Below are positions 1 through 11,625 of a stretch of DNA of 64,000 bases, piece by piece; positions within the stretch are counted from its first letter, which is position 1, and each line of letters starts with the position of its first letter. The notes beneath the pieces were generated by a model. The model was not told the DNA's origin, did not search any database, and saw nothing but the letters and a program-made list of their open reading frames with translations. Position numbers and translations under genes: made by a program. Location of the stretch: contig CADCXA010000066.1 in the NCBI GenBank assembly GCA_902806565.1, positions 1,488,001 to 1,552,000 of the forward strand, written 5' to 3'. This stretch comes from Hypoxylon rubiginosum (lineage: Eukaryota > Ascomycota > Sordariomycetes > Xylariales > Hypoxylaceae).

Positions 1-985
1 TGGTCGCGGTGGCCATGAGGCCGAGGACGGAGCCGAAGCAGTGGAAGAGCGGGGGCGGGCACACGATGCGGTCGGCCGGGTCGAGGCCCATGCGCGCGGC
101 GATCAGGCGGCCGTTGTTGAGGATGCTGGCGTGGCTCAGCATCGCGGCTTTCGGCTGCGACGTCGTGCCCGACGTGAACTGGATGCTGGCGGTGTCGGCG
201 GGCGAGAGGGGGGCGTCGGGGACTACTGGGTGGGACGAGGAAGAAGAAGAAGAAGAAGGGGAAGAGAGGTGGGGAGAGTGCAGGACGCCGTAAGGGGTCA
301 GCGCGCGGAGGTCCCGAGATGGGGGGAAGCCGGCGTGGGGGTGCGAGGGCGTGTTGTCGACCAGGACCACGGTCTTGAGGGAGGGCACGGTCGGCGACTC
401 GACCTTGCCGCTGGCCAGATCGGGCACGAGCGCCGTGAGGAGGTCCAGGTTGCTGCGGCCGCGGCACGGCTTGTAGGCCAGATCCGTGACGGCGCCGATG
501 ACGAGGACCTCGACGCCTAGCCTCGACAGCGCGGCCCCGAGCTGGTAGGCGTTGAAGGTCGGGTTCAGGGGGACCAGGATGGCGCCGAGCTTGAAGAGCG
601 CGTACGTCAGTACGACGTGCTCGGCAACATTGCCTAGGCTGACGGCGACCCGGTCCCCTTTCTTGACGCCTAGAGACCGCAGCGAGTGTGCCACGACGTT
701 GGACTGGGAATCGAGATTCTCGTAAGTCAGTGTTAATGTATCTGGCTTGGGACTGTTGGGCGAGGACGTCGTCGGTGACCTAAAGACGGCAGCTGGCCGG
801 TCGCCGTACTGCGATACTATCTCCGCAAAGTGGCCCGGAATTGTATGAGTGAGTAATGGGGGCTATATAATGTTAGTATGGGGTAGCTAGTATGGTCTCA
901 CGAAGTAGTAGGGGTGTGTCGTCTTGATATACGTAGGACTTAGCCTGGCAATGTCGACATCTTCCCATGTACCAAATAGATAGTT
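1..985 (-). CDS. Acyl-CoA synthetase (AMP-binding), 5' part only
   Basis: The minus strand encodes the N-terminal part of an adenylate-forming acyl/aryl-CoA ligase, which activates a carboxylic acid with ATP and transfers it to CoA. The reading is open over 862-1 and contains the family P-loop-like motif QFTSGTTSQPKAAMLSH near 120-190, followed by PPLFHCFGSVLGL. Upstream, 902-985 is a further exon in the same frame (includes YLFGTWEDVD). It is joined by a 39-nt phase-0 intron (863-901) with a GTGAGA donor and a TACTAAC branch site. No in-frame ATG occurs in either piece, so at least one 5' exon, probably beyond an acceptor at 986-987, was not resolved. The C-terminal half lies beyond the left edge. 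A serine run near 235-260 is encoded by a GAA/TCT-rich stretch. Substrate cannot be told from this part. Confidence 0.88.
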
Positions 986-991
986 CTCTTA

Positions 992-2426
992 CGAGATATA
1001 GACGACCTAAGTGAGACCGGCGTCCGACATGGAATATGTAGGTAGCCAGGCACCTAAGACGAACGAGGGAAGAGACTTGCCTCGCTTGGCCCCTCAGTAT
1101 AGCTTAGACTAGAAGTCGCAACACCTCTTTGATGTAGGCCACAATACAATAATGTATGCCGCGTAGCTCTCGATGCCACTGCGCCGTAAGCTGGTCTATG
1201 ATATAAAGCATAGCTTAAAGATTGGCGTCTTACGAGCCTAAAGCTACGGGAGCCGTTAAGCACTAACGGCCGAAAGTGTGACTCCATACCCTGAAAAGAA
1301 GCCACAGAAGCGTTACCCGACAATGTGTAGATATTTCAAGATCCGACTGCTCTGGGCCGTGATGTTTTGCGTATTCCCCCTTTATTGTTCTCGATTCGAA
1401 ATATAGATCAACGAAACGATCAAGGGCGCCCTCTCGTATACTTCCACTGCTTGCATATAACTACCCGGCAATGAGCATTAAAGTGTCTCGAACAAGCTTG
1501 CTCAATTTATGACCTCCAAGACCCAGACCAGACCTCTTCTCAAAAGCGGTTTCGGCAATCTGGTTACCTAGTTACCTAAGGTATGGGGTAAAAGCCGTCA
1601 TTGTGTTTGGGGTTGGGGGTGGGGTTCGGAAAGGCGGCTCACGATGGGAATGTGGGGAGAGGGGGAGAGTTTCCCCCTATGTTTACCGGTGCAGTGGTCA
1701 GCCAAGGTTCGGACGACCCGCAGCATATTGCTTTTGCTTCTTTAAAAAGAAAATATATATCAGCATGTGGGTTGTATAGTGCCTAGGTAGGCAGTTATCA
1801 TTGAAGATCCACAGGACAGACTTGTTCAAGACAAGACTGATCAAATATCCACCGAACGCCAAAGTCCATGCATCATACCTAGGTACCTTACCTAGCGGAT
1901 GGATATATACAACTGCCCTTTTCCCTATGGGCGGCATTCCGAGTGCCAGTTTTTATTTCTTTGTCGTGCCAAACACAGCCGTGTACTCTATATCCTCATA
2001 TGTGCCCCTTGAATGTCCGCGCCCGGCGCCAGTCGCCACTCTTGGAAGCAGAAACAATAGGGCGAGCGCTCACACAGGTCGGCGAAATGCGACGTAGAGT
2101 ATTGTGTGGACAGACTTCAGCCAAAGCTAAAAGTGCAATGCCTATTTTTTTTTTTCGTACACGTTAGGCAGTCCTAACAACCAAATTCTGCGAACACCCT
2201 TGTGAATTGGTACATGCGTTGGCAATGAGATGGGTCGTGAACTTCGTAATAGTAGAACAATTTTACAAGCCCTACACGACAATTAAGTCATGTAGTAGCA
2301 GACTTGCCGATTTCCAGCAGTTAAGGGGGACCCTTTTCATTTCAAAGTGGAAGACCGGCCTCCAGAGGGCAACAAAGCATTGGTCTTGAAGCGAGTTTAT
2401 GACATAAAGGGCGCAATTAACAGCCT
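992..2426. other. Intergenic, no gene recognised
   Basis: About 1.4 kb between the acyl-CoA synthetase and the GT32 gene. It presumably holds the promoter and missing 5' exon of the former. One TACCTAGGTA palindrome lies at 1876-1885 and a T-run near 2145-2155. No ORF here resembles a known family. Confidence 0.6.
1876..1885. repeat. Dispersed palindrome TACCTAGGTA (first of ten copies)
   Basis: Exact copies were read at 1876, 11689, 14559, 28491, 28541, 38252, 39528, 48812, 52416 and 63600 (start positions). All are outside coding exons: eight intergenic and two in introns (ceramide synthase intron 2 and the IST3 intron). Confidence 0.85.
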
Positions 2427-3607
2427 CTAGTTCTCGCCGATATGTCGCTCGCTTTCAGGCTTCCAGGTGCCTGAACAAATTAGTTAACAAGCCCGAGGAT
2501 CATACGATTATATGAAGCAAGCTACTCACCTTCAAAATCATGCTTAACAAATGCCATAGGGTCATCGTAGTCCCCCGCGCCCATCTGTTGGACACCGGGC
2601 GAGAAGCTGGTGATCGGAAGCACAACGACATCGCCAACCTTTTTAGGGCTCGTAATTCCAGTGAAGTTCAGGTATGTGATGTTGCCCTGGCTAGACCTCA
2701 TGTCGAAGTATCGCGCATCGTTGAAGTAGTCGAAGATGGTATCCGTCCAAACCGCGGGGCCAGTAAACTCTACCACGCTCTTCTCCTTCGAGACGAACAG
2801 ACCTTCGCGCTTTCTCTTGAGGGTCTCTTTGGTGATGCGGGAAACGATGTCGCGCAAGACGGGGTGGCCTGGTTTCGCTTGGATGGTCCACTGGCAGAAT
2901 TGGATACGTCGGCTATACCAGTCTTCCCAGTCAGGTCGATCAGGATCGGCCTCGATACCAACAACCAGCCCGACACTCTCCCTCGGTACAGATTCCGGTA
3001 TCCAGTCTAGAGCACTTCTGATGGCGAGCGTGTCGATATCGGAGTAGATTCCACCACGAGCAAGTAGAATGAGATAGCGGAAAAAGTCGGCCTTCAAAAC
3101 AGCTTGGGGCAAGGCATTGTATGCCTCGAGCACTTCAGGGATAGGAGCGTAGAGCAGTCTCAGGAGGTGCACAGCGACTTGATCGGTGATGACTTCGTGT
3201 ACAAAGCCCGGGTGCTGCATCGTCCAAGAAGCTTCTTGATCGCGAAAGGTGAATTCTCCACTCGCAGGCGTCCATTTCCAGGTCTGCCAGATGTAGGCCG
3301 GGAATTTGGTCTCGACATCGTACGGATATTGGTACGCTAGCTTCTCATAGAGCGACATCTTAGATATATCTTTATCCTGGATTGCTTTCTGCGCGGGGAG
3401 TTCTCGGTTATTCGTAGCAGGGTCGGGGGTGTAAGATGTGGTGGACGGGTTGTGCGACGCTCCGACATGGCTATCTTTCGAGTCTTCGGGTTGCGGTGGA
3501 GGTTTGCGAAAGGGCTCGGGATCGTTCGAGGTATGCGACCGTCGAAGCAGTATAAATGCTGTTAGGAAGAATACGGCGAAAATTATAGCTCTTTTGAAGG
3601 ACAACAT
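2427..3607 (-). CDS. GT32 (Och1-type) alpha-mannosyltransferase
   Basis: A Golgi type II membrane glycosyltransferase of family GT32, related to Och1/Hoc1, expected to add mannose from GDP-mannose to N-glycans or related acceptors. Residues 7-22 form a hydrophobic anchor. The stem is Pro/Ser-rich to about 90. The catalytic domain begins at KFPAYIWQTWKW (about 101-112), and the DXD metal/nucleotide-sugar motif is in GGIYSDIDT (D190, D192). Two exons: 3607-2530 and 2470-2427, separated by a 59-nt intron (donor GTGAGT, acceptor TTCAG). Reading through the donor gives an early stop after HDFEGE. Splicing replaces it with a tail containing GTWKPESERHIGEN, which fits the family ending (EGTWK). Predicted length is 373 residues. 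Exact linkage specificity is not visible. Confidence 0.93.
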
Positions 3608-5395
3608 CTTGGCGACTCGTGGTGAGATGTCGTGGGAGTAGGTAAGGAGGTAGAGAGGTTGCCGACTGAAGCAGCCTTAGGGAGTTAAAGATCAAATAGC
3701 TGACGAGGCATGCAGGAAATATTGGTGGGGGGGAGCAATTGACTTGTCAGGTATCGTGAGTAGAGGTCGAGAGGAATAAATGAAGGTATGCAGTGAGTTC
3801 AGCCGACTGGTGGATTTCAAGGTTTGTAGAATAGATATCTAGATTAGGTTAATGGGGTTGATGGGACGAGAATGCGGCTCAGGGCCACTTTGGACGAAGT
3901 TGAAAAGTTTCCAGGTTAAGAGAAAAAAGATAGAAGCACGGTCCCTGACTTGCCTGTGATTGAAGTCTTGGCTATTTGGGTTTTAAGAGCTTAGGTACCT
4001 CTAACCCCCACCCCCTTTACGGATTGATTATTCCTTGGCCGTTGCTCCGACAGAGCGGGATTGGTACAGATGTCCAATACGATATCCTTGTACGTGCATA
4101 TCTACACTCTACATCTTTCAGCTTATCATTAGGTGCCATAGTGCCATAGTGCCATAGTGCCATTAGTGTCGTGGCCTGTTGCGACATGCTGTGGCTAAGC
4201 ATTCTCGTGTTTCATCATCTTCAACTCAGCCCTCCATTAACAGGTACCTATTCTAACGTCGCTTTTTAAAACACCGTTGCTGCCGGAGAATCTCAATCGT
4301 GTAAGTCTATCTTCAGTGACTCGAGAAACACGAAATGCAATTCGGCATGTCAGTAGCGAACATACAATTTTAATCAAGTTACATAGGCGTAGCACCTATT
4401 TCCCGAATCATCTCGCAATACGAAATTGTCTTCTTAATGTCTCCACTCAGTCATCCTACAGCTCTTACGCTTCTGTGTACTAAACATTGTACTAAACATT
4501 AGGCATTCTGGAGCTAAAGAATACTAGAAGCTATCATAGGAGGAATAGCCAAAGAGGATACGGTGTACTTCGTATCGTATTTACATTAAAACCGAGAGGC
4601 TTTTTTATCTTTGAGTTACTTCGAGGAGAAACGCAGAAATCAGTATTAGGACGGAATTATTTCAGCCGTACAAACTACAACTGTAGCCACGCCATTCATA
4701 CGTAATCGCTTTAGCGTATCGAGTCAGCTCGAGTCAGCTCGTGTATACGCGGAACGGCTCGTAGCCATCAACGTCATTAGGTCCTAATTGTCTTGGAATA
4801 AAAAGAAAAGCTAGAACAAAGCAAGACAATTCAGCAACATTTGAAAACATTGGTAGTAGTAAGGCGGAATATTTAGTACTTGGAAAGGTATAAGCTCTGA
4901 GATCACTTCCTCACTATATTGCACCAGCTGATGATCGTAATGAAGGGTGTTAGCATTTAGCAAGGCATCAGGAATGGCTAATGAATGTGATTAACAACTC
5001 ACATTTAATTCAGAAATGAAGGGGGAATAATGACGTTAACTTGACAAAGACACTGGCAGCCCAACCATTCTGATATTGATCCCTATATAGCAATATGTCA
5101 AAAGTCACCTTCATGATAAAATCTACTATAATTTAGTTGGTAGGTAATAGAAAACAGTATTTTAATAAGATTATGAATTTGTCTAATACATGGCATCGCG
5201 CTGGCGCCTATATGGTATTCGTACAAAAGTAACAACATGGTATCGTTTCCAATCTCCAACATTCCTCAGCACATAACGTTCGTAACAGGTATCGTCAACT
5301 CAAATTTCTCGAGAAGATAGCTTTTTAGTCAAGTCGTGAGACCATCTTTTTTCAAGTTCAACAAATGAAATATTAATCATGGGTACGAAGTTCGC
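3608..5395. other. Intergenic, AT-rich, no gene recognised
   Basis: A 1.8-kb AT-rich stretch between the GT32 gene and the small coiled-coil gene. It contains two short tandem repeats (4133-4164 and 4721-4740). Its 5' part should hold the GT32 promoter. No coding signal was found. Confidence 0.6.
4133..4164. repeat. Short tandem repeat, unit GTGCCATA
   Basis: Three perfect head-to-tail copies of an 8-bp unit plus a fourth ending in T. Intergenic microsatellite-like sequence with no visible function. Confidence 0.9.
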
Positions 5396-6010
5396 TTAGA
5401 CATCGTGTCCTACATCATGTTAGTTTAGTTACATCACCCGCCGGAATGCTGCAGGAGGAGGGAGGGACGGGAGAGTGGGACTTACGGCCAAGCTGCTTGC
5501 CGCGCTTCGAGACCTCGCGGGCGTGGTACTGCTTGATCTTGGCGAGGCGGGCCTCCTCGGCGGCCTCGACCTCGAGCTTCTTGACCTCGGCGCGGGCCTC
5601 GCGGACGCGGATGCGGGCAGCTTCTAGGGCCCGGTCCGCGTCGCGCTCCGCCGTCTCGGCCTGCATGACGCGCTCTCGCGCCTGGACGATGGACGGGTCC
5701 ATGTCCGGGTTCGCGGCGTTGCCGTGGCCGAAGGTGCGCTGCAGGACGCTGCGAGTGCGCGACGGGGAGGATTCATCTGCGAGTCTCGATGTTAACGATT
5801 GCACTTTTGATATCAAGGTTATGGATGGCTATGGTAGTACGTACTGGAGTGTCTGGAGCTGGTGGTGGTCGTGCTGGTGCGAGCGGTGCGCGCAGCGGGA
5901 GGAGACGGGCTGCGATGACGGGAGCCGAAGAGGCTGTGAGACTGTCTCTTCTCGGGGACGGGCTCGTGGACGACTTCCTCTTCGGGCTTGCGGCTAGAGA
6001 AGAGAGGCAT
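5396..6010 (-). CDS. Small coiled-coil protein, fungal family
   Basis: A predicted 156-residue protein of unknown function. Three exons: 6010-5845, 5776-5486 and a 14-nt last exon 5409-5396. Introns are 68 nt (donor GTACGT, phase 1) and 76 nt (donor GTAAGT, ACTAAC branch, acceptor TGTAG). The first 55 residues are basic, Ser/Thr/Pro-rich and probably disordered. Residues about 80-145 are rich in A, E, R and K with long heptad-like runs (REARAEVKKLEVEAAEEARL), expected to form a helix or coiled coil. The spliced ending is LGRHDV. I recall similar short fungal proteins ending in SKR..LGRH, which supports using the tiny terminal exon instead of reading on in the previous frame. No membrane or signal segment is seen. 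Confidence 0.72.
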
Positions 6011-6988
6011 TTTGATGATAGGTTGTGTTAAGATTGATATAAGTTAAATTCTCGTGAGGGTGTTTGCCGATGTTTGTATTTTCTATTACTGTAATTTTAG
6101 AAGGACTTGCAGTTATAAAGTAGATGTAAAATGAAGTTACTTAAATCCAACGGAGGATTCTACCTGTATTTGTATACTTGGACATGCCGTATACGACATG
6201 ACATCTCGATGACTGTGACGCAAACCGGTTTCTACTGTTTGCGATGGTGATGTGTAAGATAGAAGATCTCTGGTATGACGTACTTGGTCAAGAGATCATA
6301 ACCAATCAGATTGCCGGCCGAGAACATTGAGCCAATGAGAGAAAAGCTGTGACGAAAGCGGGAACGAAACAGGACCCTGGAAATCTTGGGAAAATGCAGG
6401 GTCCAAGCAAGGGTCATCTGGGGTAGATGGTAATTTTCGACGGTTTTGATTAAATGCCATCATGCTTATCCCTTAAGTCAACCCCTTCGCTCATACAGCC
6501 TTGCTGACGCTGTTGTCCACGAGGACCAACTCCAATACGGCCCAGATACCTGATCAGGCAACTTGGTGTAGAGGTAGACTACCAACTACCGGCTCCGTCC
6601 AATGAGACGAGAATAGCCTTATTGACCGAACACACCTTGGCATCACTTCGTCGCTGGAGGTTTACCTCATCATGCATATGGGGACTCTTATCTCCGCCTC
6701 GCTGCCTTGGGTACTCACGGGCCCTTATTTTTCGAAACAAGCCAGACCTTGAAATGGCTTCTAGAATTGCTTTAGCTATTTTTTTTGAGGCCCCCAAATC
6801 AGGATTACTTTCCCTGGCTTCAGTCGGTCACCAAGTCTGTTGGTAAGCAAAAGTACAAGCATGATTCCCAACTAAATCGACACCGCCAACTCCGAGACCC
6901 ATGCAAACCACCTAGTCATATTGATAACCTTCAATCCATGCCTTCGAACTGTCGTCGTTCTACTTAATATCTACGCGGTGCGCATAGT
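6011..6988. other. Intergenic, no gene recognised
   Basis: About 1 kb between two minus-strand genes. Short ORFs exist (one of 72 codons at 6579-6797 on the minus strand) but none resembles a known protein. Confidence 0.55.
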
Positions 6989-7941
6989 CTAACTTATTCG
7001 ATATGCGCTACATATGATTAGCAAATTCCAGGCCATTATACAGGTGGTATCGTCGGCCGACTTACTCATATACGACCTCCAAGCCTTTCCAAAGACAACT
7101 CCCGATCCACATGCCGCCATTTAGCTTCTCTGCGTATCGCTCGTCTGAAGTTTTCATAGTGATGAATATCCGGTACTGACATAGCCTTGGGTCTACCTGT
7201 TCTGACGTCTCGGTTTGCTCAAGCGCCTTCATCACTTCGGCAGGACCGGTCCTGCACCCTCGCGCCTTGCATTCGATGCTATAAGACAGGTAAGCCATCG
7301 TGGGTCACTTACGCACACTTGCCGACTTACTATGCCGGTGGCTCGTCTCCGGTCTGTAATCGGTGAGATGCTTCCACCTGAGTTGCCACGGTCTTCCCAG
7401 AAGAGATGTCCTGGCTCTCTTGGCCTCCGCTCTATTGCGTAGTCAACATCTTGTCCTACTGCGCTTCTATGAGTAGCCAGGGGTTCTGCGACTTACAACC
7501 ACGACGCCGTGTCCAAAATGGCCCGACCACATCCCTTCGGTAACCGTCGTCAACTTTTTGAAGCCGTCATTTACGGATACCGAAGCGAACTGTGAGTTCA
7601 GGATGATCTTCATCCGGAAGTCGAATTCTATTTGCGGTGACGGGATAGACATCTGAGGGTAAGGGAAATGCGCCATAGCCGCGCTCGCTTCCTTGGCCAA
7701 GTCACTTGCCGATATTGTTAGACACAGCAACGAAGATCAAAGCCCGAGCGATTAGGTACCTCGATAACTTGGATCCAGGCGGCGGCTGCTTCTCCTCAGT
7801 CCATTTCTTCTCCACCGCTTCCCATCCGCTGTGCCGGCGCTCCAACGAGACTTTCAGCATGTCTTCGTGCACGACGAGTGTCGTATCCCAATCCGAGTCT
7901 TCTTCTGCCGGCGGCGGCGGCAGTAGTGTGGAACCTGCCAT
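6989..7941 (-). CDS. DUF3237 family protein with N-terminal extension
   Basis: A protein of the DUF3237 (UPF0311) family, small beta-barrel proteins of unknown biochemical role. Five exons reconstruct to about 240 residues: 7941-7760, 7704-7497, 7431-7331, 7278-7066 and 7007-6989. Introns of 52-65 nt have GTAAGT or GTACCT donors. Family signatures are the opening strand IEFDFRMKIIL, the GMWSGHFGHGVVV turn, SGGQESQDI, the ETGDE-like LQTGDEPPAYI strand, TSDERYAEKLNGGMWIG, and the closing VVYDAYRIS that appears only after the last 58-nt intron is removed. The first roughly 70 residues (HEDMLKVSLERRHSGWEAVE) are not part of the usual domain and I do not recognise them. The start is uncertain: an in-frame ATG also occurs at 8037, and 7676 would give a domain-only protein of 170 residues. 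Confidence 0.75.
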
Positions 7942-8037
7942 GCCAGGTTGGGATCCGTTGCATCGCAACACACCACCTAGCCAAGAATACATTTTCAGCT
8001 CCTGCGGATTGTAGTTTGCGATATGAAGAGTCAGCAA

Positions 8038-9592
8038 TAACTACAGCAAAGCGGTAAAAGGCTATTAAACATGAACTGGTAGTAAAAAGCCATCTCGCAA
8101 AGACGAAAGGGCCTAATTGATAGGCCCTGTTAGGTAAATCCGATCCTAGGCCAGACCGGCCGGAGACATCATGAAGTCCGGTGGGGTCGCACGAGCTAAA
8201 TTGGATGCAGGTTCGCGTTGGTGAGACGGGCGGCCACTAGGAGGAGTCGGAGGAAAGTCAGGCCGCGGACAAGGGCTAACGATTACGCCGAACAGGCAAT
8301 TCTCCAAAGGGGAAGTTATATAACTGACCGACTTACATGACGAAAAGCGGCACAGGGTTAAAGAATCCGAAGTCCTGCCCCCCCGTCGTCGGAACCGAGG
8401 GGGCGTCGAGCTGGGACTATTCGGTGGTTAAGCCGCATTTCGGCACGTTTTTGTCGCTGATAGGAGATGACGACGGGCCGCGTCCGTAGCCAGCACGTCG
8501 GAGAGCGATTTCACGTAATCTTCATCAAGAAGGGATACAAGAAGGGGGGATACCATGCCGACGATATGCACTCGAGGCCAATTATGACCACGGGATAATA
8601 TGAACATGCTGGTTTGCTAGTATGGCTCGGGTCTTCCATTCATTCGACTCTTTGATTGCTACCTCTAGACCCTCGCTAAGAAAGATGGACGACACAGTTC
8701 GTAATTAACTCTTTATACGCAGCGTGCCCGGTAACACCTATCCTAAAGACGTTACTGGCCAAAGATCGCGTATTTTTATGCCTTCAGCAGTAGGTATTCG
8801 TGGTCGTTCCTCTCTAAACCTCGGATGATGAAACGTCCCTTGCGTCCACTTCCGGCAAACCGTTGCCTTGCTCCCTTTCCCCTGTCGCTTCTCTCCCTAG
8901 AATGAATGATTTACCAAGCTTGACATAGATCTCGGGTTACTTAGCCTCGTTGCTGCTGGGCTGACATTCACAGACCTCTTAATCAATGCCTAGCGACGAT
9001 GACGCTGCTGAATGCTGTCACGCTTGCGATGACGTCGATGGCCACCCTGCAGTCGAGGTCGGGGCCGCGCAGCGGTTATACCCTGGGAACCCCCTTCGCG
9101 AGAATTGTGCAGGCAAGGTTGGGGACAGGGCTCCGGCGACGGTGCGCTCGATCGGCGGCTTCTGTCTGCTGCTCGAATGCGTTCGTGGATGCTAGTGTGT
9201 GGCTCTTTCTGGCTCGTGCTGCCAGCCTCGTTGTCGACTAAGGTGAGTTCGCGGTCGGTGCCAAAAGTCAATGTTCGAGTTCTCTTATGGCTGTTTCTTT
9301 TGTGTGCCCATTGCGGACCAAGAGGTCTAGGTGCTTTATTCCTGCTGCTGCTTAGATCTGGGAAGAAACGTCAAGGAGTACGATGGCGAGGTAAGATTAG
9401 ATGGGAGCAAACCAATAAAGATATGGTCATGAGGAGTCGAAAAGGGATTAAACTTCAACTTCTTTTTCTTGGTATCGAACTGTTGCTACACGATTAAACA
9501 TTATTACTTCTCTTCGTTCCAAGATATTGCGCAAGTCATCGTCTTCGACATCGTTAACGGTGGTTTACACTGATCCGGCTCTCCGTCATTGT
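8038..9592. other. Intergenic, no gene recognised
   Basis: About 1.55 kb between the DUF3237 gene and the 3' end of the DUF3468-type regulator. The GC-richer patch at 8990-9270 opens several overlapping frames but shows no recognisable protein. Confidence 0.55.
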
Positions 9593-11625
9593 TCATGATC
9601 TTAATCCCTCGCCGACCTCCTCCCAGACCAACTCCAGCTGATGTTCGCACCAGCTGTAAAGCCACACGACGCTCTTCAGCTTCTCTAGGAGCATATCCTT
9701 CTTTACGATGTTCCTCGCCCGGCAGTAATTTCTCAGGGCGTTGACGAAGAATTCGTGGCGGTCGCCGAGTAGGGCTGGAGATTCGCTCGCCGGTAGCTGC
9801 GCACGAACGCAAGCTCCTACGAAGAGAGCCCAGAGAAGTATGTTGGCGTGGAGTTCGTCTTTCTGCTGCTGCTGCTTCGGTATGCTAGCGCTCGCTACCG
9901 CCGACGAGGAGCAATATATCGACCAGTTCTCCGCTGCGCCTTGTCCATCGCTGCCTCTGCTGCTTAGCTGTGTCCTGGGGTGTTCGTATGGTTTGGGTTG
10001 CGATAGGAGGTCCAGCGCTAAAACGGGATCGCAGAGAGCCGTCATTAACGCATCTGTGAGCGCGCGGTGCCTCTGGGCCGACGGAGGTTGGCCTCGGATG
10101 GCCAGGTGCAGGAACAAGTGTGCGGCGTAGATGAGCACGTCGGACAAGTCGGTCGGGGACGGGTGTTTCGGTTGCCTATCGTCTTCGGCCGACGGCAGCA
10201 GCGGGACGGAACCCGTTCTCTTCCAAGACTGCCGCGACCGCGACATTTCCTCCAGTTGGCAGAGACGCCACTCCACCATGTAGATCGAGTCGCTAACCCG
10301 GACTCTTTCCCCATACGTACTGTCGAGGCTCGCGTAGTCGAAGTTGTTGATGCACTCGGTAATCGAATATAGCAATTCGAAAAGCTCGACTGCTTCGCGG
10401 CTGTGAATGGTTAGGTCCCTAAATCCTAGCGGCTCCATGTTGGTTATCATCGAGCGGCTTGTGAATCGATCGTGGAGGGCTAGGGACGATGCAAGCTGCG
10501 GTATAAAAGGGAACACTACTGGCTTTTGGGCGGCGGTGGCGTACGAGTAGTCGGCCCTTTGTTAGCGATCAGTGGTTAGTTCTATATGTGTTGGTTGCTT
10601 TACGGCTGTGGTGCTCTGCTAACCATGAGATCGATCGCTGTAGTATGCTACTATGGTTAAACCCTTCCACGATGCCACCTCGGAGGTCGACCATCCTCTT
10701 TAGGCCGCTCATATGTGCCGCCGCGGCACTTAGCGAGCCGATGAAGGTCTAAGAAACAGCATTAGTTCTTTGACACACTACTTCCTGCATATAGTATCCG
10801 TTGGGAGGACGCGTACTTCGATGTTGACCAGGAGAGCAACGGCGACAACAAGGCCGTCCGAGATGGGTTTGCTGTCATCTTTGCCCTCTAAATTTAGCCT
10901 CTCGTTGATAGATTTCACCGCTTGGAAGCGATGGAAGTCAATGGTGCTCGTGTCCGCCCACACCGCGAGTGAGTTATGCATGGCTGCTATCATGGCGATG
11001 AAGGCATGCGTGGCGGCTTTGTCGAGTTGAAGCTATGAACGGTGTTAATGTCTAAGAAATATAGTTCCGGAGAGAACAAGTTACAGCTTGAATCCAAGTC
11101 CCTTCGGGATTCATTGCGAAAGCATTTGCGAGGAAACCAGAGTAGTCTGACCCGGGTTAACAAGTTACGGGTCGATACGAGGGATTATAGGAGAACCGGC
11201 TTACATATATTCAGGTACGTCGGTGCACCAGCTCGATTGAACCACTTCTCTACAACCGATTCCTGCGGCGCTAAGCACACCGCCATGCAATACTTCATCA
11301 AACTCTCCGTCAAAGGTGTCTTTTCTATGTGCAACAGCGAGAAATTCGGAAGCTCCCTGGCCACAGTGGCGGCAAGCCAGTTGATCCTTGACTTCTTTTC
11401 CTGCTTGCCATTGCTGCCGCCAGACGAGGCGGATGGTTTGAGTCTGAACTTGGACGTGTGATCCTTCTGCGATCCCGACTTCTTGCTCTGCGGTGGCTGG
11501 CTGGGACCGTTGGGCAATTTTTGCCTTCGAGCGTGCGAGCGCACCCTGCGGCGGGTCTCCTCATCGCGAGTCACGGTATTGATAGAGGTGATGAACTGGA
11601 ACCCCGTAGTCGAGGTTGATCCCAT
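9593..11625 (-). CDS. DUF3468-type transcription-factor-like protein without a zinc finger
   Basis: A 595-residue protein of the large fungal group related to secondary-metabolism regulators (Fungal_trans_2/DUF3468). Five exons were rebuilt: 11625-11205, 11146-11085, 11032-10817, 10748-10624 and 10556-9593. All phases agree; the joins restore typical family text such as YYSGFLANAFAMNPEGTW, FIAMIAAMHN, and AHMSGLKRMVDLRGGI. The N-terminus (FITSINTVTRDEETRRRVRSHARR) is the short basic lead-in usual for members that lack a Zn2Cys6 DNA-binding domain; no CX2CX6C cluster is present. The long alpha-helical C-terminal half matches the regulatory domain. Direct DNA binding is therefore not evident and its targets cannot be inferred. 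The nearest genes are DUF3237 and a housekeeping ABC ATPase. Confidence 0.83.

Noticed and set aside
41..520. 159-codon plus-strand ORF at the left edge
   Set aside because: Antisense of the acyl-CoA synthetase, whose minus-strand motifs are unmistakable.
4500..5400. CRISPR-like or structured repeat array
   Set aside because: Only isolated short tandem duplications; no regular spacing, and the genome is eukaryotic.
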